Source: Streptomyces alanosinicus (lineage in GTDB: Bacteria > Actinomycetota > Actinomycetes > Streptomycetales > Streptomycetaceae). Taken from it: DNA of 64,000 nucleotides. The translations under genes and the position numbers were made by a program. The first letter of the stretch is position 1. Every line of letters begins with the position of its first letter. Positions 63,770-64,000 of this stretch are shown piece after piece. A model generated the notes under the pieces. The model was given only the letters and a program-made list of their open reading frames with translations, had not been told where the DNA came from and did no database searches. The stretch lies in NCBI RefSeq assembly GCF_014650595.1, contig NZ_BMVG01000010.1, positions 165,415 through 229,414 of the forward strand, given 5' to 3'.

Positions 63770-64000
63770 TCAACGGGCCTCGGCGACGATGAACCCCACG
63801 CTCCGATGACCGCCATCGCCGAAGCCGCTGTCCGCATCGTGCTCCGCTCCGCTGCAGCGCAGAGGCCGAGCCCTCCGGATGAGGTCGTTCAGCGGATCCA
63901 AGCCCTCGCTCTCGGGTGCCGATCCATCATGGGATCGGGTAGCGCGCTGGTGACTCCGGCCGCGCCGGCCACCGCCAGTTGGGTCTCGCGCAGTTCCAGG
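63770..64000 (-). CDS. Unidentified gene, partial and possibly frameshifted
   Basis: The minus strand is open from the window edge to TGA at 63770-63772, ending SGFGDGGHRSVGFIVAEAR with coding-like third-base GC. Upstream of about 63920 a different frame (LELRETQLAVAGAAGVTSALPDP) looks coding instead, so a frameshift or junction near 63900-63930 is likely. No family is recognised. Confidence 0.35.
   Translation of the reverse strand, partial: PGTARDPTGGGRRGRSHQRATRSHDGSAPESEGLDPLNDLIRRARPLRCSGAEHDADSGFGDGGHRSVGFIVAEAR

Noticed and set aside
1..64000. CRISPR arrays, prophage, insertion sequences, tRNA genes, attachment sites
   Set aside because: No regularly spaced repeats, transposase/integrase motifs or cloverleaf sequences were seen on either strand.

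Overview
The window is very GC-rich. Genes are densely packed on both strands, GTG starts and GTGA/ATGA stop-start overlaps are common, and the gene families (HbpS/SenS/SenR, BlaA/BlaB, SpoIIE-type phosphatases, many secreted hydrolases, TetR pairs) are typical of a Streptomyces chromosome. No rRNA, tRNA, CRISPR array, integrase or insertion sequence was recognised.

Left part (1-16.0 kb). A truncated membrane acyltransferase is followed by a decayed pair of inositol-type genes: a dehydrogenase lacking its NAD domain and a frameshifted sugar-phosphate isomerase. Then come an XRE-family regulator and a secreted TIM-barrel protein. Next is a redox block: furS-cpeB (Fur-type repressor and catalase-peroxidase), a DUF4232-like lipoprotein, and hbpS divergent from senS-senR. 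In S. reticuli these same genes form one haem/redox sensing circuit. A beta-lactamase locus follows: blaA-blaB (regulators) divergent from blaL. It is followed by a family PL9 pectate lyase gene broken by two internal deletions.

Middle part (16.0-47.8 kb). This holds a VOC protein, a small Cys-containing protein, a Tat lipoprotein with an M15-like zinc-peptidase motif, an APH-fold kinase, a secreted phosphoesterase, efeO-efeB (iron uptake, no efeU in the window), a polysaccharide deacetylase, a prolyl aminopeptidase, a DinB protein, two TetR genes each divergent from an enzyme across a palindromic operator, a GH5 enzyme with a three-repeat C-terminal domain, three SpoIIE-type phosphatases, a GH92 alpha-mannosidase, and a two-component system divergent from a MurG paralogue plus a sugar-nucleotide epimerase/dehydratase.

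Right part (47.8-64 kb). This holds an APC permease, a trypsin-like protease, a lipase-like hydrolase, a large glycoside hydrolase-like exoprotein, then a region rich in gene debris (55.0-55.4 and 56.4-56.8 kb: TetR, LLM-class oxidoreductase and hydroxyacyl-CoA dehydratase remnants with hexanucleotide repeats) around a double-VOC protein and an acyl-CoA dehydrogenase. It ends with a RidA protein, a universal stress protein, an NmrA/TetR pair, and a Baeyer-Villiger-type monooxygenase divergent from a Rieske oxygenase.

Overall the window combines oxidative-stress sensing, beta-lactam response, cell-wall chemistry and plant-polymer degradation, with at least five places where older genes are visibly decaying.
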